Source: Amphimedon queenslandica
Lineage: Eukaryota; Porifera; Demospongiae; Haplosclerida; Niphatidae
DNA length: 64,000 nucleotides
Assembly: GCF_000090795.2 (NCBI RefSeq)
Contig: NW_003546331.1
Location: 210,722-274,721, forward strand
Reading direction: 5' to 3'
Below the pieces are notes generated by a model. That model ran no database searches. It saw only the letters and a list, made by a program, of their open reading frames with translations, and was not told the DNA's origin. The position numbers and the translations under genes are program-made. Below are positions 1 through 20,376 of the stretch, in pieces (position 1 is the first letter of the stretch; each line of letters begins with the position of its first letter).

Positions 1-535
1 ATATATATATGCATGTGATGAATCAGATTATGATAACTTATTCATCCTTAAAATTAGCAGAACTATAATAGTGCTGGTTAGATATGGCTGCATAATTAAA
101 TTATAATAATATTAAATCTTGAAGATTAGATTTCGTGTGCATATGTACATGCATGCATAGATAAACCTATTTCGTGTGTTTAACAGTAATCCAACTATAG
201 CCCATCTATACTGTTAGCAATGATGCATAAACCTGTTACAACAATGGGCTCTTTGTCTTGTGTGTGTGAGCCAGAAAAATGAAATATTGCTTGCCAGTAA
301 ATATGACAAAACAATGTAGTACCTACTATGCATGTGTATAATAATAGAAATTTTATAGTAATAATAATAATAATAATAATAATGATAATAATGATAATCA
401 TTCTGATATTGTGTGTTGGGTACATCTTTAAGACAATGCATGTGTGTGGTTCAACCTTATGTGAAATAATGGATATTCCCTTAGCCAGTCATGTGTACAC
501 ATACATTGAATGTACGTGTGCGTGTGAATGTGTGG
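1..535. other. Non-coding flank before UBE3D 3' end
   Basis: AT-rich sequence holding a short (TAA)n run near 358-384 and dinucleotide-like TG-rich patches. I see no exon. It is downstream of the UBE3D stop codon and may include its 3' UTR. Confidence 0.5.
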
Positions 536-1808
536 TTAAAGTTGTGCAATAGTAACCTTAAAGCAGTCATCTGTTGTCTTCTGAGTATTTCTTAATGATG
601 GAGGTAAGGTGTAATGATTCTTTAATAATGCTTCGTATAGAATGAGACACTGTCTTAAAGGGAAGGCAGCCGACTCCATTACCCCATTAGAGAGTGTAGA
701 GCTAGTGTCATCCTTTAGTACGAGCTTATACAATAGTTTTAGCACTAGCTTTGGTATTGAGGATCTCCCTGCAATAAATGAAACAATAATAATAATAATG
801 ATTATTAATGTAATTATTATATCAGATATAAATACTACACATACATTTTTGTATGCCTTAAGATAAAAAACAATAACTGTCATATTGTAACCTCTGCTCT
901 TTTATTATTATGCAGGTGATAATCCATGCACTGAGCTTGTTGCTATAAGCTAGTAAATTTCTTGTTATTATTTTAAGACAAAGTGTCAATTTTATTGGTG
1001 ATATTAAGTTTAACAACGAACACGATGATTGTAATAATTAATACACCTCAGCATCAATAATTCCATAATCACAATAATTATAATAATTCATACCATCTTT
1101 ATCGACGACGTTTGTCATTATCCAACTCACACTGCGAAAGCACTGTATCTAAGGAATAGCTTAATATAACGGAATGATTACATTATGCCATTATACATGT
1201 TAGCTATACATCCTAAACACATAATACTATTATACATATAATTATACATATATACTATTATACATATATACTGATAGTATTATACAGTATATACTGTGCA
1301 TTATTGATTAGCATAGCTTCAAGGAAAGAAGCAAGCTATGTGCATGACACACAGTGAACACTGTTAGGCTTCATTATAATCATATTAAAGTACAGCACAT
1401 TACATGCATAATTACTTTAATTAGTCTGTAACATAATAATACTTTAATACATTTTGTTGATATAAGATTATTAGTAACTGTATACTTGCAATATTGGTTG
1501 TCCAGTTTGCGACTTTATCAAGAAATTAAAGCAGTTTAGTTCTTCTGATAGTCTGTAGAGTTTAGCAGCAAAATAATGTTCATCTTTCCTTCCCATCTCT
1601 TGATGCTTCTCATTAGCTTTAGTTGACTCATTTGAAATGCTAATACAAACCTTCAAATTTAAAACTTGGATAGGATCCAATAGATTAAAAGTACCGAAAT
1701 ACACACAAACAGACAATCATACACTCAATTAGGCTCTATCTTTCACTTTGTTGCACCATACACTCTCGAATCTTAATGGACACTTAAACAAAGCATTCCA
1801 AACACACA

Positions 1809-1863
<55 letters not shown>

Positions 1864-4502
1864 TATCATTTCATAGGCTGTATGGCAGTCCCAGAGCTGT
1901 GTCATTCATCCTTTGGAGGAGTAGATGGATTACCTTATATCTGTCAATGTTTGCTATTGGGACACCCTTGAGAGAATCTGTAGGTTGAAATATACACAAA
2001 GCAGTAATTGCTGGCCCCTTTAATAAACTGAAAATGACATAATCTATATAGGGAACACTTGTTTATGTGATAAGTAATTTTATCTGAATGTATACATACA
2101 GGTGTGTGTGTGTGTATTGAGTTATAGTGACTCATATGGTAACGGATACATGTGATATTGGTGCCATAATTGATGGATAAGCTGAACAAAGCCTGAAATT
2201 GCATTTAAACAATGTTCAGACATTGTGTCAATTGCTTAATTTGATCTGCCGTTTTCATGAAACAGTCAGAAAGGGCTTCCCACAGCTAGAATTTTGGCAT
2301 AGTGTCCATACAGCTTGTCAGTGAATTGTCAAGTACTTACTCAACCTGTGCAACTGTACAGGGTATTTCTATTTTGACAAAAATCACAAGAAAAGAATTC
2401 TTTATTTTTATATTTTTTTTCTGATACATATACATGGTCTTATGTTGCTTAGAAAGTTTGAGCTGATTCCAATCAAAAATGGATTTTTTATGAATTTGTA
2501 AAAGTTGCTCAAAAATCGAGCCAATGACCAAAGGCTATAGCCTTGGTCAAAGGCCAAATTTTGTTAAAAATGGCTAGGTGAGAATTCTTGATTTTTATAA
2601 TTTTTCCTAATACATATACATGCTCTTATGTTGTGTATCAACTTTGAACTGATTCCGATCAAAATTGGATTTTTTATGAATTCTTAAAGTTGCTCCAAAT
2701 GCCATGTACTGTACTGTAGTGCTTGTCAGCTCATGAAGCTCATGCTGTTTAGCTCACACTTTGTGGGAAACCCTGCAGCTGGACATGATTAATTTGTTAT
2801 TACTTTAAAAATATATCATTATTATGTTGTTCAGACAAAATATTAAAACAACAAAGAATTTGGTTGGACAATTGAACAAAATAGTTGGATAATGTCTGAT
2901 GTCCAACTGTTATTTCAGGCTCTGGGTGGGCTAGTCATTTTTTAATTAAAATTCCATTTCTTTGCACTTACCTTTGCTAATGTGGCCAATTGATACTGAG
3001 CATCTTTTACACCTCACCTACAAATGATGGGCACAATGGATGAGGTGAGAGTAACCCAATGGCAGTGTGAATGTGCTAGTAGTATAATGGTAGTACTATG
3101 ATTATAATAGTATCTCAATAAACAATTTTAGTGTCCACAGAATAGCTTATAAGCATCACCATATGTCACATACAACATCATAATGATAGAGTGTGGGTCT
3201 GAGCTTATAAGAATCATCACAACACAATAACAATACATTATACAGTATATATGTATGAGTGTCTGAGTTAAAATTGACAGCTATTATACAGAACATATAG
3301 TATACGGTAAGCTTTCATTACATACGCTTGATTGGTCTTCATTCCATATCCTGTTGACCGATCCTCCCAGTATTGAGTCTTGTACCAGTATAGTCTCTTC
3401 TCCTATCAATATATCAGTCTCTCGGTGTGGGAATAAGGAATGAGTGTAGTCACTAATGGCATCTTCCTTGTGTGCGTGACAAAATATGTCACCAACAGTT
3501 TCCGTCCATTCCAGTGAAGGTAAAGGCAGGCATCGTTTAAAGCTAAGAAAAGATACACATACACACACACACACAGAGCATAATTGCTAGAATAGAAATA
3601 CTGGCTACAATCCTGTATCCGTTATGTAAACATAATGAATTCAAAATACACTTTATGTTTCTTTTTATATATAAAAATTCAGACACAACACAAATAGGCG
3701 CACTGGCTTATAATAGTACAGGTTCCAGTATGACAATGACTATGCGATTGTACAGTACTACATTGCTGTTAATATCATGTACACTAGCATATTGAATAAG
3801 GTAAGCTCATGATAATAATGCACAAAGTATGCAAATGGAACCAGAACTGCTGTATGCAAGCATGCCAGTGTGCTGTGGGACTTTAATACGTAATGAATAT
3901 ACAAACAGGATACTGTAGGTTCACATTAAAGGTAAGTGTATGTACATTAGATGCAATCAATCCTTGTCAATCAACATTGTGTGTCTAGTTAAGCCTAGAC
4001 ATTATAGGTATACATGGATACATCAATAAGTGTGGACAGACTGTCAATACACATGCAAGAGTATTAGATTAGTATAAACAGGAGCTAACCAATGCCTCAT
4101 TAGCCTCTCGTGACAGAAACGGCAGCTCATTATTACGTTTGGTGCGTCACCAGTCTCTGGTACATTAAGTATCGAACTAATTGTTTCCCTAATCCCTTCC
4201 AATCTGTGACATGTTGATTTGTGTGGGCGAGTCTTGAAACGTACGTGAGTCCCTTCGTTGGGTATCGTCTTGAGATTAATCATTGAATTTGGTATGAGAG
4301 GAGGCAGAGGAGTATCCCACCAGTTACATATTGTCAATGGTGGTGCTTCTTCATTGTCACAGCATGAACTGTTCTTGTAAGATATTTTAAAAGGTGAAAA
4401 TATCAATGTTCCATTCCCTGCTGCTGAAGGAGGTGACACGACTATCAACAAAGACTGGATGTTGGGGAAAAACTCAAGATAATGCAAAGTTCCCTCTGCC
4501 AT
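536..4502 (-). CDS. UBE3D: E3 ubiquitin-protein ligase E3D (UBE3D), multi-exon
   Basis: Probable orthologue of UBE3D, a HECT-like E3 ligase family known to bind UBE2C and cyclin B. Readable exons on the minus strand: an N-terminal exon at about 4090-4502, one at about 3316-3545, one at about 1490-1660 and the C-terminal exon at about 536-773. The first exon ends in a CxxC pair (SCRFC). The second carries RCLPLPSLEW, then CHAHKED and LFPHRETDILIGE, which align with the vertebrate LPLPSENW...CCHPDPF...LHPQENDCFIGD block. The C-terminus (LLKNHYTLPPSLR) also matches the family. I chose the ATG at 4502 (AAAATGG context) because the product then starts like the human protein; no ATG lies further upstream in this frame. 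Small exons between 1.7 and 3.3 kb (a candidate is near 1937-1970) are not resolved. It is divergent from TENT5. Confidence 0.8.
1813..1860. repeat. (CA)n microsatellite
   Basis: About 24 uninterrupted CA units inside a UBE3D intron. Confidence 0.95.
2274..2772. mobile_element. MITE-like element with internal tandem units (copy 1)
   Basis: About 500 bp. The ends are imperfect inverted repeats: the head begins GGCTTCCCACAG and the tail ends TTTGTGGGAAACC. The body holds two head-to-tail copies of an AT-rich unit of about 165 bp, recognisable by TTTGAGCTGATTCC and AAAGTTGCTC. The tail (GTGCTTGTCAGCTCATGAAG) and head (TTTTGGCATAGTG) recur in the copy at 13004-13492. It has no coding capacity and lies in a UBE3D intron. 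Target-site duplications were not clear to me. Confidence 0.6.
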
Positions 4503-5183
4503 TTTCGGATCATCACCACCCACGCATAACGATTCCAGAGATTTCGCGAACCGAATAATCAATTAATTTGAAAATTTGAAGCTAACGTCACTTGACAAGC
4601 TCAGACTTGGCCAATCAGATTCGAGTTTATGTTTGACGGTGTCATGGTAATAACCGGCCATTGCCGGTGTTGTATTATTGTGTGAATAAAAGTATTGGCC
4701 TAACTGGGGCAGTATTAGCGTGTGGTGCTGTACTTCCTTGCTGTCCAACATCTAGTAACACCTGGGTGCTTCTGCTGCTAACTCTCCCTTTCTTTCTCTC
4801 TTGCTCTTCCCCTTCTTTTTTGACCACCTCCGCAACTCGATCTACATATACCGCTAACTTCTCATCTCTCATTTTGCATCATCAGGTAAGGTTTTGTGTG
4901 TAATTTTATGTATTTCGCAACTGACCGGGACTTATATTTCACCATAAAACCCCCTACCCATCCATCAGTTGCTATAAGACTGAGTGAAAATAGACCTCTC
5001 TAACTCTTTCTTCTCTTCTCTATCTCTCTGTAGACAACACAATCCACTGTACCGGCTGTGAACGGCACCTACTGTCTCCCTCCCCCTCTCCCATACTCTC
5101 TCATTGTTCTTTGACAGATTGTGAACAGATTTACTGAACAGGCTATACTCATTCTCTTTCTATTTCTCTCAACTCCAAAGACC
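4503..5183. promoter_or_regulatory. Divergent UBE3D/TENT5 intergenic promoter region
   Basis: The two genes start about 680 bp apart on opposite strands, so this stretch must hold both promoters. A likely 5' UTR intron of TENT5 has a donor at 4886 (CATCAG|GTAAGG) and a pyrimidine-rich acceptor near 5033 (CTCTGTAG). No TATA box is evident. Confidence 0.5.
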
Positions 5184-6596
5184 ATGTGCAGTTACAGCAG
5201 CAGCCCTCCTCCACTCACACCTTCTACCAGCAGTAATGGAGGATTCCACTTCACGGAGTATGACAGCACCACCAGCCACCGTAGCTCACCATCTTCAACT
5301 GGCGGAGGACTACAGCAGACACTAACTTTCGAGCAAGTACAGCGACTCTCTCAGATAGTCTCTGACCCGATCGCCATCAATGCAAAGGAGGGCAACTTCC
5401 CCACACTCGCCATATCTCCTGCTCAACTCATCAAGGCAGTAAAGAAGCGACTTGACAGCAAAGACATTGATGTGACTGATGTTAGATTAAATGGCAGTGC
5501 TGCCAGCTACTGCATAGCAGAAGACAGAGAGAGGTCACCAGCACTACACTACAACGACCTGGACATAATCTTTATGATACAAATCAAGACTAAGATGGAC
5601 CTTCACATCATAAAAGAAGAAGTACTCAATTCGCTCTTCGATTTCTTTCCCGAAGGGACCCAGACAGGTCGCATATCGTCCTTTATGCTTGAGGAATGCT
5701 ACGTCAAGAAGATGGTCAAAGTCTCTACGGTGACCGATAAATGGTCTCTCATATCACTCGGGGACATAAACGGGAAAAACATCGAACTGAAGTTCGTGGA
5801 CTCTATGAAACGACAGTATGAATTCTCGATAGACTCATTTCAAATATTACTCGACCCTCTCCTATCGTTTGACGATGCCCGAAGCGGTGAGATGTCACCA
5901 GTTAAACTAGATGCTAATTTCTACCCACGTATCCAGGTAACCAGCTTGTATGGCGACTTTGGAGAAGCCATTGATCACTTAAACAATCGTCTGATAAGCA
6001 CGAAGAACCCAGAGGGCATACGAGGTGGGGGCCTCCTCAAGTATTGCCATTTACAGGTTGCCGGGTATACCGTTGCAGACTCGGCAGAGATTGAGAGACA
6101 AGAGCCTTACATGTGCAGTAGGTTCTTTATCGATTTCCCCTCCAGCAACGCCCAGTATGGCAAGATATACAAGTATGTCTTCAGTCGTTACCTCCAATCG
6201 CAGCAGCCAAGGAAAGCACTGGAATTCCTAGACGTGTTATTACAAGTAGTCGGACAACATGCTCGTTGTCTTATGGAGAGCGAGAGATACAAGACGATAA
6301 GCATTCTCTGCCAGATACAGTCGGTGATATCGTGGCAGGCCTCCTTTTGTCAGGGTCCGTATTTTCCATCAGTCTTACAGCAGCAGCACCATCCGTCATC
6401 CCCAACCTCAACTACAATCATTCATCATCATCAGCCCCAGTGGCACACAGGTCACATGCATCATCACCAGTACAACAGACGAGGGAGCGACTCCGGTTCC
6501 TCAAACAGCACCTCCTCTTCTCTCCCAATGATTCATTTCCCTCACTCTACTAATAACTCGCTACCTGTCGGTCCTACCCCAACTCCTGTTCGATGA
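5184..6596 (+). CDS. TENT5: Terminal nucleotidyltransferase 5 (TENT5/FAM46) family protein
   Basis: Non-canonical poly(A) polymerase of the FAM46/TENT5 family, which extends poly(A) tails of selected mRNAs. The coding region is one exon of 470 aa from the ATG at 5184, the first in-frame ATG. The NTP-transferase core is clear: GSAAS at residues 104-108 with the acidic pair DLD (D125, D127). Family blocks follow in order: WSLISLGD, NIELKFVDSMKRQ, EFSIDSFQI, SLYGDF, IRGGGLLKYCHL and YMCSRFFIDFP. The N-terminal 50 residues are Ser/Pro-rich. The C-terminal tail is unusually long and His/Ser-rich (stretches such as HHHQPQWHTGHMHHH) and looks disordered; I do not recall an equivalent in vertebrate members. 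Vertebrates have four paralogues (A-D), and I cannot assign this one to any of them. Confidence 0.95.
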   Translation: MCSYSSSPPPLTPSTSSNGGFHFTEYDSTTSHRSSPSSTGGGLQQTLTFEQVQRLSQIVSDPIAINAKEGNFPTLAISPAQLIKAVKKRLDSKDIDVTDVRLNGSAASYCIAEDRERSPALHYNDLDIIFMIQIKTKMDLHIIKEEVLNSLFDFFPEGTQTGRISSFMLEECYVKKMVKVSTVTDKWSLISLGDINGKNIELKFVDSMKRQYEFSIDSFQILLDPLLSFDDARSGEMSPVKLDANFYPRIQVTSLYGDFGEAIDHLNNRLISTKNPEGIRGGGLLKYCHLQVAGYTVADSAEIERQEPYMCSRFFIDFPSSNAQYGKIYKYVFSRYLQSQQPRKALEFLDVLLQVVGQHARCLMESERYKTISILCQIQSVISWQASFCQGPYFPSVLQQQHHPSSPTSTTIIHHHQPQWHTGHMHHHQYNRRGSDSGSSNSTSSSLPMIHFPHSTNNSLPVGPTPTPVR

Positions 6597-9500
6597 GCCT
6601 CCATTCACATACTCTCTTATAGTACTCATAATTGCTTTCCTTGTCATCTTCCTCTATCATTATTAATCTATATTTTATTATTTGGAATTTCATTTAAAAG
6701 GACTCCTTCTTGTCAGTTGCGAGGGACACAAAAAGTATGGATTTAATTTCAAAAGGGACTTTATCACAAAAAAGTAATGTGAGTGGTTTAGCTATTGGAA
6801 TTATTATTATTATTATTGTTATTATTATTATTATTGGTGTTGTACTCGTTTTAATGCAAGTTTGTGTCTACTGTGTAAAATGTGGTATAAAAAGAAAGAA
6901 AAAAAAACAAAAAGTTCAGGACTCTACAGCCATGTCATTTCACGTTCTTCTCTTCTTGGAACTGACTAGTACCGTGTATAATCTATCCTCACTCTCTCTC
7001 TCTCTCACTCACTCTTTACCTTTTAATATGAAACAAACAACAATCAACATTGTACTGTTATGCCATTGTCACTCAAATCTGTATTATTATTATTATTATT
7101 ATTGTTTATTATTGTATTATGATTCAGGACACCAAAGACTAAAGTCAGGTGGACAGTTTTTGGTGTGTTTATCATTAACTCTTGTCTTAATAATTATTAT
7201 TTTGACCCTCAACACTTTATCATGTATTATTAATAAATATTATTATCATTATTATTATTGTTAAAAATAATTACTGAGAACAATGAACTAGAGCAGAGCA
7301 TGTGATGCACACGCCTATTGCTTCCTTATATGGTCATCCTCTAGAGAACCTTGCAATTGGCCTTATCAAGTTGAGATTATTCATAGATGTATTTGCAAAG
7401 GTTGCTTATACTGACTGCGCAGAAATATTACAATACACAATGCAGATACAGTACATATACATGTACTAGCTGGCATATACCAGTAATATCTGGTACTACC
7501 TTGTGACATCATGACAGCTGTCAATATTAATCATTAGTACTGTATACACAAGCTTTATACCAATCAAGGCCCTATAGAAAGGGCAGGGAGGGGTATCAGG
7601 ATGTGATAATAGTAATATGAATAGAAGAATAGTCTAAGAGAGTGAGAGTCTGCTTATTGTCCTTATAAGGAGGCGAGGGTAGTCGGTTGATGTGGGATTA
7701 CTGAACAAAGGCTACACTGAAAGTTAATGATAGATAAACTATTATGTGACTAATTTGAATACACAATGCAACTCTCCCTTTCATTAAAATCATTTACTAA
7801 CTTGCTATAAGATAGCTGTTAAAATAATACAAAATCCATCCCTTTTAGTTACGAAATCCTAATTGTGTACGTCTCGCAACATTATACATGTACTTGTACA
7901 ATATGTGAATGGTCGGTTGATGAGTGATAATTATAAAAGAGCTACTAATATCAAATGGTGTTGACGCATCAGGTATGAAATGGAAAGTGGCAAACTGTTG
8001 ACAGTAGAGATTAAAGTCACAACACACTCAATACCAGTAGGACAATGCTATGGGAGGGAGTGAGTGAGTGTATTAGTAATTATTGTTGTAGCATAAGAAC
8101 TTATATTGACTAGGACGAGCCAACTCTACAGACAACACTTTCATAGTAATAGTCAAACTATCAGAACTATAATTTAATCACTACTAATAGATCCTCTGCT
8201 TTACATAAACAAAAATAAAAACTAAAAAATTATAACGCAATTACATATACACATAAATTTGATTATAATGATAGTTTCCTGTATATCTGTACAAGTATAT
8301 GCTATAGTATTGTCTTAGACTACAAGATGCCTTGTACAGAAATGTAGTGGTGATTTTATCATAACCAAAAGGTTACCTCACACATACACACACACAATAG
8401 ACAGACAATGGTTAGTTTTAGAGTAGCTGGAAGTATCACGAATACCACAATAACCATTACATATGTCGGTGACATCAGAACCTGTGTAATGCAATCTGGT
8501 GCAGATCAGAGATTGTATCACCAAATGTGAGGTCTCTGTGGTTCTAACTGTTTACCATAAACTAATTAGTGGCACCTGCACCTTCTTTCCATTGGGTTAT
8601 AGCAAGGAGACTAGGAGAGTATCACCAAGACACACAATCACTCAACACTCATTAATATATGATACACCTGCTCCTTCCATCATAAAAACAAGTACACATG
8701 GTACCAACCACCAACCTGAGATCACTAACAACAAAACAGTCAACAGAAAGGACATCTGCCTCGTGAAATAGACCTAAATGTCATCATAGACAGACAAGGG
8801 AATGAAAGATGATACTTTAATTATTACAACTGAGAAAAGATAAAGAGATAATTAGCAGTCTATAGTTATACCAATAACCAGTTCATTGTCTTTATATATA
8901 ATTGATATTCCATTACTTAATACTGGAATATTATACTGGACATTATTGAACTGGTAAGGCAATTGAAAGCAAGAAACAGTAGGAATTTATTACTAAAAAA
9001 TTCAATTAATGACAGCTATTATAGCCGTGAGCCTAAATCCAAATAAACCCATTACAGTATCCTTTCTACTATTACAGGCACCCATCCAATAGCATCTCAT
9101 GATATTATGAATGATCATGTGATATAAGTGGTACCAGGACTAACAATGAGTAAACATAGACTAATCTTTCACTGTACACATAAATACACTGTTAATATTG
9201 ATGTCACATCTAATAAATACTTTTTCAGTTACTATGTTTTCAGTGTCCAGTATACAATGAGTGATGTTCTGGATCGTGTATCACAGCATTACACGGAGGA
9301 GCTGCTCTAATCTCTGATGAGATGACTCGTGCCAAATAGAAATACTAGTAATTGTAATGAGTATATATCTAGAATGCAATAATTGAGAAATAGTACGAGT
9401 GTTTCTCTGTGTAACAAACAATTGCTACTACATGTACATCAAAAGAGAGAGGAAAGACTAGGGAAAAAGAAAGGAAAGGGAATGTAGAAAGAAATAGGGA

Positions 9501-10100
9501 GAATTAAGCCATTCCTATTAATTTAGTGAAGCAGACAAGTGCATATATGCATACTAAAAGTAAATTCGGTGCATGTTTTCCAAGAAGCATTCGACTGATA
9601 AACAGGTGAGCCTCCAATGTATCCTGTTTTGAAGGAGTTAACACACATTTAACACAATCACTCAATAATAATAATAGATTGTTTTTGACTCCAATTCGAT
9701 AATACATTCACCCAATGCAATAAGTACAGATTCGTAGAGCCAACACATCCTCTTATTAAAGGCTCGGTATGGGGAACACTGTTAGTGAATCACTTGATGG
9801 GATTATACTTCCTGTTAGTCACTTAGCTGTGTAGTAGTACATGTAACTCATAAACATTCCTATTTCTTTTCCCAAATACAACCATCAATTAGAAACAATT
9901 CATTACAAGGCTTGTAAATACTATAATTAATGATAATAGCCTTCGGTATTTATGTACATGTACTTACATGTACGTACAACACCTTTTTAGAGTATAAACT
10001 CGTCAAAAGAAAACAAAATTGCGAAGCGGAAAAAAACAGGACAGGGAATAGCCTTCTTTTAGAAAGTATATACATACAGAGGCAATGCAGCAAAACATAT

Positions 10101-10101
<1 letters not shown>

Positions 10102-10135
<34 letters not shown>
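10102..10135. repeat. (CA)n microsatellite
   Basis: About 17 CA units in the gene-poor region. Confidence 0.95.
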
Positions 10136-10137
<2 letters not shown>

Positions 10138-10636
10138 AGTACAATAGCACATCATGTGAGGTGAGCTATTAGAGTACAATAATACAGGTGACACTGTGTC
10201 CTGTATAGTAAGTTAGTAACTCAAATGAACATACTCAATTACACTATACAGGCATTCTTTAAGCTTCACTACTAATGTATAGCTAACTTCATTAGACAAA
10301 CATACATACGCCTCCAGTACACCCACTATACACCCATACAGCCTTCCTCTTAGCGACTGGTGGACTAACACAAGAATCCATTCATTAGTATATACATTGC
10401 ACTCCATACTACGCATGCTTTAGACTATACATCAGTGGTATATAATTTGCATAGTACGAGTATTTAGAACATAAATTACTTCTGCATAATTATAGGTAAC
10501 ATGATAGGCTTGTACAGTGAGTGTACCATACACATTTCCTAGTTTAGTACAAATCAAAACAAGTACAAGAAATAAATAAATAAATAATAAGATTAGGTAC
10601 TGTTAGTATATATCACTGTTCTTTATACTTCCAGTC

Positions 10637-10663
10637 GTGTGTGTGTGTGTGTGTGTGTGTGTG
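10637..10663. repeat. (GT)n microsatellite
   Basis: About 13 GT units, in opposite phase to the CA run 500 bp earlier. Confidence 0.9.
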
Positions 10664-11453
10664 CATGTATAACCTAACAGTGCATGGATAATGAAAACAA
10701 TAATAATTATTAGAGGGTAGTACTAATATGTAATCGGATGTAACCTTCTTGATTTGTTCATAATAATAAAAAATATTACTAACAAACAAGATGCAGCAGA
10801 ATACTCTAGTCATAGTAACGAGCAAATGTTCATAAAACCAATACACACATCATACAATGCACAATACTGTAAATCAGGTATTTCTATGCTATCACTACTA
10901 GCATAATATTATAATAATACAATTTAATGGCCTAGAGTAAAGATAGAGGTTAGCTATGATAATTACAATCCTTATAGTATGATGTGACACGAGTCAGGCC
11001 AGTCACACCAGAAAGGTCATTAAGTTCATGTACACTAGTTAGCACATAAATCACTGATTCACATACTTACACTTATTAAACCTAACCAGCTCTAATTACA
11101 TGTATATTAACTGTTGACACTGAGAACTACAATCCAATATACTAGTAGTATAATATAATAACAGGCAGTTGGGCAATATGTACAATCGATTATCCTAGGG
11201 CCCTAGCAAGATTGAAATTAAACATTGCATACAGGAAACTGTCCATTTCACAATGTGGTCAAATGTGGTTTTGAGGATAGGAATATCAATGACCAATATA
11301 ATCACATGAGCCACACACAACTATACTTGATCATTCCTTATAATTTCTGCTGATTTCACTATACTCAACACTTACCAAAAAAACAAAAAATTTTAGTTAC
11401 ATAAATAATAAAGGACAAATTTCAATTCACACCAACAAAGGGAGAGTTAATTA

Positions 11454-20022
<8,569 letters not shown>

Positions 20023-20096
20023 GATGGTCTACACGTGGGGGGTTAAAAAAATAATCTGGGCGGAGCTTTGTAGCAAAAAAAAAGAAAAAGAAAACA

Positions 20097-20167
20097 TGCA
20101 CTGCCCGGGAATCGAACCCGGGTCGCAAGAATGGGAATCTTGCATGATACCACTACACCAGCAGTGC
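20097..20167 (-). tRNA. tRNA-Gly (anticodon CCC)
   Basis: 71 nt. The acceptor stem GCACTGC/GCAGTGC pairs perfectly with discriminator A. The anticodon stem-loop is CAAGA-TTCCCAT-TCTTG, giving anticodon CCC. The T-arm has GGTTCGATTCC, and the D-arm A box is TGGTGTAGTGG. T-rich runs just downstream on the minus strand (complement of 20080-20094) should stop Pol III. It sits between the divergent DDX18 and ILVBL starts. Confidence 0.96.
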
Positions 20168-20376
20168 ACAATTGAGAAGCTGTGGAAGTAATCAATTTAA
20201 TGTACTTCATTAGAAATTTGCATAGCTTAATGCCCATCCCACATCCTACAAGTGTGTATTTAAGGTGTTTCTTACCTTTCTACTGTTTTATCTGCTCGAG
20301 TCTCGTGGTCTCTCTCTTTCCTTCGAGTCCTTGGTAAAGTTGCTGCAGTTTGTTCCTCCCTCCAAATCAGAACAGT

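Larger units (their letters stand above)
6597..11453. other. Gene-poor stretch of about 4.9 kb
   Basis: I find no convincing exon on either strand. Open frames here come from low-complexity ATT/TAT runs (6800-6840, 7080-7110, 7230-7260) or CA/TG repeats. The first part is probably the TENT5 3' UTR and the last part the DDX18 3' UTR. An unrecognised non-coding RNA cannot be excluded. Confidence 0.5.

Noticed and set aside
195-552. Open frames rich in Ile/Tyr/Asn near the left edge and at 6.7-7.3, 15.95-16.25 and 41.8 kb
   Set aside because: They are translations of (TAA)n/(ATT)n simple repeats with no coding signal.
8499-8771. 90-codon frame in the gene-poor stretch
   Set aside because: No domain, no splice context, and length within chance.
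9930-10194. Open frames with runs of Thr-His or Cys-Val
   Set aside because: They come from CA/GT microsatellites.
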